From Epiperipatus broadwayi (lineage: Eukaryota > Onychophora > Udeonychophora > Euonychophora > Peripatidae): DNA of 64,000 nucleotides. A program made the position numbers and the translations under genes. The stretch is taken from positions 12,831,254 to 12,895,253 of the forward strand of contig JAQFVV010006197.1 in assembly GCA_028023455.1 (NCBI GenBank), given 5' to 3'. The notes beneath the pieces are model-generated. The model searched no databases. It was not told the origin of the DNA and saw only the letters and a program-made list of their open reading frames with translations. Shown here one piece after another: positions 60,605-64,000 of the stretch; position 1 is the stretch's first letter; each line of letters begins with the position of its first letter.

Positions 60605-60649
60605 AAATAACTGATACACATGATCACATACATCTGAAAAAGATAAATG

Positions 60650-60703
60650 ATTTCTAACATATGTATTTTGTGCTGAACCAGCACTCATCAGTTGGTCCAG
60701 ATC
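60650..60703 (-). ncRNA. Inactivated hammerhead ribozyme (copy A5)
   Basis: Minus strand: CTGATGA (60691-60685) and perfect stem II GTGCTG-GTT-CAGCAC, but the invariant GAAA reads AAAA at 60669-60666 (G12 changed to A). Stem I distal helix TGATC is kept on the 5' side. Cleavage is not expected. Confidence 0.75.
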
Positions 60704-61019
60704 ATCAACCCCCCACATATATATAATCAGTGTTCAATTGATATTAAGATAGCAAATCTTCAAATTTTAATGGACAGGCTTCACCCTTCTCCACCTTCCA
60801 ACTTTTCAGCCATCCATATTATTGAAAATCTGATGATGAAATGCTCAAAGCTGTTACTGGTGCCAACATTGGTGTCATACCCATGCTGACTCTAAGTCAA
60901 TCTGACCCGTCACATATAGGATCTTAATATGTTCATTTAAATCCTTAGAAGAGGGATGGGCAAAATGCAGGCTGAATCTATTATATTTAAATACAAGTAT
61001 ATTGAAATATACTGAACCA

Positions 61020-61315
61020 TAGATGTAATTAAAGGGAATTTGATGGCTGAAAAGTGGGAGGGTGGAGAAAAAAGAAGTCTATCCATTAAAGTGTGATGAT
61101 TTGCTATCTTAATATAAACTGAGCACTGATTATATATATGTGTGGAAGATAATAGTCTGGACAAACTGATGAGGGCTGCTTCAACACAAAATACATATAT
61201 TGGAGATCTTTTTTTTCCACATGTATATGGACATGTGTATCAGTTTTTTTAAGATGAATTGGTTAGCTGAAGGAAGCTTGAAAATCTGTGTTCAAATCCC
61301 CTTTAATGTAAACTA
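61020..61315 (+). mobile_element. Family A hammerhead repeat, truncated copy A6
   Basis: It matches family A from the GTCTATCCATTAAAGTGTGA block to TCTGTGTTCAAATCCCC. The left part of the unit is missing. The ribozyme (61150-61206) reads CTGATGAGGGCTGCTTCAAC and then ACAAAA, so stem II is broken and GAAA is AAAA as in copy A5. Confidence 0.65.
61150..61206 (+). ncRNA. Inactivated hammerhead ribozyme (copy A6)
   Basis: CTGATGA at 61166-61172 is kept. Two of six stem II pairs are lost and G12 is A. Distal stem I is also degraded. Confidence 0.6.
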
Positions 61316-62349
61316 CATGTAAACAAAATGAATAAATCATTCTCCCCCCTCAGGCTATGAATTAAAAGCATTCTAAATGTTGAATAAGGGATCAAGAATT
61401 TTATTTAATTATTACAATAAAAATGTTAAAAGAGAGATGTTGTCCCCAGCCTTGTATAATTGATTATGAGTTTAATAACTCTTAAGTGCCATATTCCATC
61501 TGGCTGATAAATTAATTTCACTCTGAATTACCAACAATTGTTGACAAAGGTATCATTATAAAAACCAGAGCTTCCAAGAATAGATGAATTCATTCTTTCT
61601 CCCAAGAGTAAGTGGATTTATTCTATTCTTGATCCTTTGTTTAACATTTAGAGTGCTTTTAATTTATAGCTTTGGGGAGGGTGGTTTGCATTTATAAACC
61701 TATCTAGCTATGAGTGTTATTAACTTTATTATCTAAGTAATATATAGTTTTAGTGCAGTTTGAATGTTATAATTGATTGTTTATTAGGTCTGTTTTCAGA
61801 ACAATTTATATTTGCTTGTTTAATGTGATTTATTCAAATTTTTTTGAATTAATAATCTCATTCTCTTTACTATAGAAAAAGGTGGGTATCACATTTATTG
61901 TAAAAATGAGGTTGCCTTGACAAAAAAGTGACATTGTTGATTGTTGTTGATATATTGGTATTGTTTAGGTGAAGACAGCTTTTTACTAGATGCAATTTTT
62001 AGTAATTAAATAATGTTTTCATCTAAGTGGTGAGTTAACTATCACATTATGTGCATAATGAAATCCACATAAAACTATAGAGAGTGAACATAAATCTCCA
62101 AAAGTTAATGTTTTGTGTTGTTCCTCAAAAAAAGGTGTGTTGCTATTTCTTTTTTGAAGAAACACAATTATAGGAAAAATTTATATTAAAATACTGCAGA
62201 ATGTAGCATTACCACATTAGCATCTACAGGTTCGACATTTTTCCAAATGAGATTGCCTCAATGTTGGATATGTTTTATGTGATCCCAAGATATAGCGATA
62301 AACACTTGGCCCTAAAGATCACTAAATATTTCTTGTGCCTTTTTTTTTG

Positions 62350-62480
62350 TGCAGATATTTGCCAAAAACCATGTTTTTATATCAGCATTTGCAATTAATC
62401 TGGATGATCTCAAAAACAGAAACATGACATCTGTGACTTTATTGGAAGTAGATGCTTTAAAAGGCATTTGGTATGAATTC
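62350..62480 (+). other. Unassigned open stretch after a strong splice acceptor
   Basis: A T-rich tract ending TTTGTGCAG at 62355 is followed by about 43 open codons (IFAKNHVFISAFAINLDDLK, then VTLLEVDALKGIWYEFI, stop). A GTATGA donor-like site lies before the stop. It does not read as thiolase exon 2. It could be a relic of a transposase or chance. Confidence 0.25.
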
Positions 62481-63724
62481 ATCTAAGGCTTACATGTATA
62501 AAGAGGGGACTAGTGAGATATCATTAACAATTTTAAAGATGATGAGTTTCATGTTCTAAGCTGTTATTATAGTCTATTAAATGATTTTCTTTCATCTTTT
62601 ATGAAAAATTAATTTTACATGGACATTTAACACCCTGCCAAGACCAAATGGATTAGGAGATTTGAAAATAATATTCTTATGAATAGTTTAAGAACATTTT
62701 TGTATGGATGACATCTGTGATTGTCTGCCTGATTTTTTTTTTGTTGTTATTAATTATGACTGTTTATTCATTAAAGTTTGATATTTTGTATTATTGGAAG
62801 GTAATGGAATTGTACAGCTTTACAAGATAAAAAAGTCAATATGTGTTTGAAATTTGTATGAATGAACATTTATATTTGCTTCACCATATGACATTATTGG
62901 ACTTTCAGATTAAATGCAATTTCCAATTGTTTTTATGACATATCTTTCAGTTTATTAAGATCTGTTTCATAGTTGATATGAATGCATATTGTAATAGATA
63001 TTTTTTCAGCTATCAGGAAATGGATATGATTCATATGAAATGTTGAATGTTCTACAGTTGTTAAGACTTTTAACAATCTCCTTTGATTATTAGGTTATAC
63101 TTCTTTCTGATGCATGTGTTAATTTAATTTAACTTTTATGATATGTTTTTTATTTGTGTAGAAGTATAGGATGTAAGGAAAGTTATTAAGTAAGGGACTA
63201 TTCTAGTAATTATGCAATATAAATTATGCAACGTGTGAATGAAATATGTGAGAATGTTTCATTATATGATTTTAGATCAAGATTTTTGAAAAGTCATCCA
63301 TCCAGATTTATAATCGTCAGAATTTCTTTTGGATCTTTATTATCATGTGTCATCGAGCGTAATTCTGTGACGTTCATATTATATGATCTGTTCTGTAAAA
63401 CTTATTGTCCTTAGGGGGAAGGATATGATATATTAAAGTAATTAAAATACTATTTGGGAATGAAAATACATTATTGTAGAGTGAATCTAATGTGGATTTC
63501 TAGCAAATAGAAATATGTATTGGGGTAGGCTATTACAAATTGGTGCATAGTCTCCATATTCTGCTAAATGAAATCTCAGATGATTTAATAAATTCATTAT
63601 ATTCTTATCTTTATTAGAGGAGTAACATACAAACAAGCTTTGTGTTATACACTTTGCATGATATTTTGTCAATGATAATGCAAAATTTAATTAATAACCT
63701 TTTTCTTAAAATTGCTGTTTTTTA

Positions 63725-63815
63725 TTTGAAATACAGTCACTCTTCACATACCTGGAGCCTAATTGTAAATATACGGAATTTGAACTCAGACTCTCAAGCA
63801 CCCTTCAACTATTCA
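63725..63815 (+). repeat. Terminal fragment of family A repeat (A7)
   Basis: GGAATTTGAACTCAGACTCT and CAAGCACCCTTCAACTATTC match the right end (reversed) of the family A unit, as at 21483 and 60445. The preceding bases (GAAATACAG...CATACCTGGAG) echo those flanking copy A2. No ribozyme is included. Confidence 0.55.
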
Positions 63816-64000
63816 TACTATAAAAGCATCTTCATTTTTCAAATAAGCATTTTCTAAGGTGTTCATATTTATTTTATTAATTATTTTTGTTTTTCTTAAA
63901 CCATAGTAGGTGTAAGTATATCTTACAAGAAAATGGACCAACATTAGAGGCAGCAACCATTAATTTATTAGGGACTATGTTATGATAGGCTTCCTGGATT

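Larger units (their letters stand above)
60440..60928 (-). mobile_element. Family A hammerhead repeat, copy A5 (interrupted)
   Basis: It matches the 365-base unit of 21738-22102 in reverse orientation, but is split by a 91-base tRNA-derived insertion (60514-60604). The ribozyme at 60650-60703 is inactivated. It lies antisense in thiolase intron 1. Confidence 0.78.
60194..61669. repeat. 1.5-kb fold-back locus with two inverted family A repeats
   Basis: Outer arms 60194-60410 and 61400-61669 are imperfect inverted copies (TTAAAAGCACTCTAAAT and GATCAAGAATAGAAT at the left, complements at the right). Between them lie a family A unit in minus orientation (60440-60928) and a truncated one in plus orientation (61020-61315). 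A third outer-arm fragment starts at about 61358. Non-coding. Confidence 0.7.

Noticed and set aside
52683-64000. Thiolase exon 2
   Set aside because: No plus-strand stretch resembling the next thiolase segment (DTTPDELL in human) after an AG acceptor was found.
1-64000. CRISPR arrays, operons or bacterial insertion sequences
   Set aside because: None seen; spliced exons, LTR elements and LINEs show the sequence is eukaryotic.

Overview
This is an AT-rich, intron- and repeat-dominated animal genomic window with no prokaryotic features. The mix of Penelope-like elements, RTE-type LINE, Gypsy elements, hammerhead-ribozyme repeats and very long introns suggests a lophotrochozoan invertebrate. 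A mollusc, quite possibly a cephalopod, is my best guess, but nothing here proves it.

Two host genes are recognisable and lie head to head. On the minus strand, hypoxanthine-guanine phosphoribosyltransferase (HPRT) starts at 51899. Five coding exons fit the vertebrate gene almost base for base: 51867-51899, 45927-46033, 36440-36629, 20563-20628 and 17985-18085, so the gene covers more than 33.9 kb. The last exons were not found. On the plus strand, the first coding exon of a peroxisomal 3-ketoacyl-CoA thiolase (ACAA1-like, with a PTS2 signal) lies at 52503-52682. Only 603 bases separate the two start codons, so a shared promoter is likely. The rest of the window is HPRT intron or downstream sequence on the left and thiolase intron 1 on the right.

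The remaining sequence is largely transposon debris. Region by region: a decayed Gypsy element with a fold-back insertion (1-3900); a Penelope-like element (PLE) relic (4480-5620); a palindromic hammerhead repeat (6258-6822); a minus-strand Gypsy with both LTRs (11160-16325); a second PLE relic (19200-20130); a cluster of hammerhead repeats in HPRT intron 3 (21480-22875 and 26160-26525); a 5'-truncated RTE LINE with target-site duplication (23807-25817); a third, deleted Gypsy with both LTRs inside the thiolase intron (53899-57082); a near-perfect hammerhead palindrome (57793-58142); and a 1.5-kb fold-back locus holding two more hammerhead repeats and a retroposed tRNA-Gly (60194-61669).

The most interesting content is at least three families of type I hammerhead self-cleaving ribozymes, found by eye from the CTGATGA...GAAA core, pairing of stems I and II, and self-complementary stem III. 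I count about seven copies with an intact core and about six decayed ones. They sit in 350-380-base repeats, often as inverted dimers, in the same window as PLE relics. This is the architecture expected of retrozymes, the small non-autonomous circular-RNA retroelements thought to use PLE machinery. Compensatory changes in stem I between copies support the fold. One intact ribozyme is in the sense orientation inside HPRT intron 3.
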